Source: Desulfatibacillaceae bacterium (lineage in GTDB: Bacteria > Desulfobacterota > Desulfobacteria > Desulfobacterales > Desulfatibacillaceae). Taken from it: a stretch of DNA of 6,153 nucleotides. Each line of letters starts with the position of its first letter. Position 1 is the first letter of the stretch. This document shows, in pieces, positions 6,035 through 6,153 of the stretch. Where the stretch lies: positions 1-6,153 of the forward strand of contig JASEHB010000164.1 of NCBI GenBank assembly GCA_030018745.1, given 5' to 3'. Both the position numbers and the translations under genes were made by a program. A model generated the notes under the pieces. The model had not been told where the DNA came from, did no database searches, and worked only from the letters and a program-made list of their open reading frames with translations.

Positions 6035-6153
6035 TTAATAATTCTCCCTAAACAGTTTAATCTGGAAAGATTGCCCTTTTGCCGGGCCAACCAAAAGCGC
6101 GGCAAAAAAAGTCATTGAGCCAAGCCCAAAAGCAAAACCTTTTTTGATTTCTG
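6035..6153 (-). CDS. Possible C-terminal end of an unidentified ORF upstream of purDE
   Basis: A frame entering from the right edge is open for 38 codons and ends in TAA at 6035-6037, directly against the purDE ATG with no spacer. The residues begin EIKKGFAFGLGSMTFFAALL and end KLFRENY. A Lys-Lys followed by a hydrophobic stretch ending GPAKG looks like a short membrane or signal segment, but I recognise no family. A second frame here is also open (ending in TAA just before the AGGGAG), so the coding call is weak. The exact stop-start abutment is its main support. Otherwise this stretch would be the purDE leader; I found no convincing promoter or PurR-type box in it. Confidence 0.35.
   Translation of the reverse strand, partial: EIKKGFAFGLGSMTFFAALLVGPAKGQSFQIKLFRENY
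6044..6049 (-). promoter_or_regulatory. Ribosome binding site of purDE
   Basis: AGGGAG lies 9 nt before the purDE ATG at 6034. It overlaps the last codons of the open frame at the right edge, consistent with coupling if that frame is real. Confidence 0.75.

Noticed and set aside
6038..6153. PurR box, purine riboswitch or sigma70 promoter for purDE
   Set aside because: I found no matching operator, no conserved riboswitch core and no credible -35/-10 pair at proper spacing.
1..6153. CRISPR array, tRNA, rRNA, transposon or prophage genes
   Set aside because: No spaced direct repeats, cloverleaf, rRNA-like stretches, transposase motifs or terminal inverted repeats are visible.

Overview
All recognisable genes lie on the minus strand and appear to form one tight run. 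In transcription order (right to left) they are: the tail of a possible unidentified ORF at the right edge; a fused purD-purE gene; tsaC; yraN; rsmI; fadD; and the first 154 codons of an LpxB-like glycosyltransferase gene that runs off the left edge. Gaps are short or negative: the right-edge ORF's stop directly abuts the purDE ATG, purDE/tsaC overlap by 8 nt, tsaC-yraN are 101 nt apart, yraN/rsmI overlap by 26 nt, rsmI-fadD are 68 nt apart, and fadD to the last gene is 41 nt. No rRNA, tRNA, CRISPR, insertion sequence, origin or convincing factor-independent terminator is visible. No gene-free stretch exceeds 101 nt.

The organism is most likely a Gram-negative bacterium of moderate GC. Gene content (class I PurE, FadD of proteobacterial length, an LpxB-like protein with a GPGEVSG loop) fits a deltaproteobacterium/Desulfobacterota-type lineage. 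That placement is inference from protein style and gene mix; no marker gene here settles it.

Functionally the run is housekeeping. PurDE would carry out two non-consecutive steps of de novo IMP synthesis (GAR synthetase and N5-CAIR mutase). TsaC starts the universal tRNA t6A37 modification and RsmI methylates the decoding-centre nucleotide C1402 of 16S rRNA, so two enzymes tuning decoding sit together. YraN is a conserved nuclease-like UPF0102 protein. FadD activates long-chain fatty acids to acyl-CoA.

The most interesting point is the in-frame PurD-PurE fusion. It has almost no linker, and the junction keeps a well-spaced AGGAG followed by an in-frame TTG, so free PurE might also be made from the same message. 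I see no evidence of a wholly new system.
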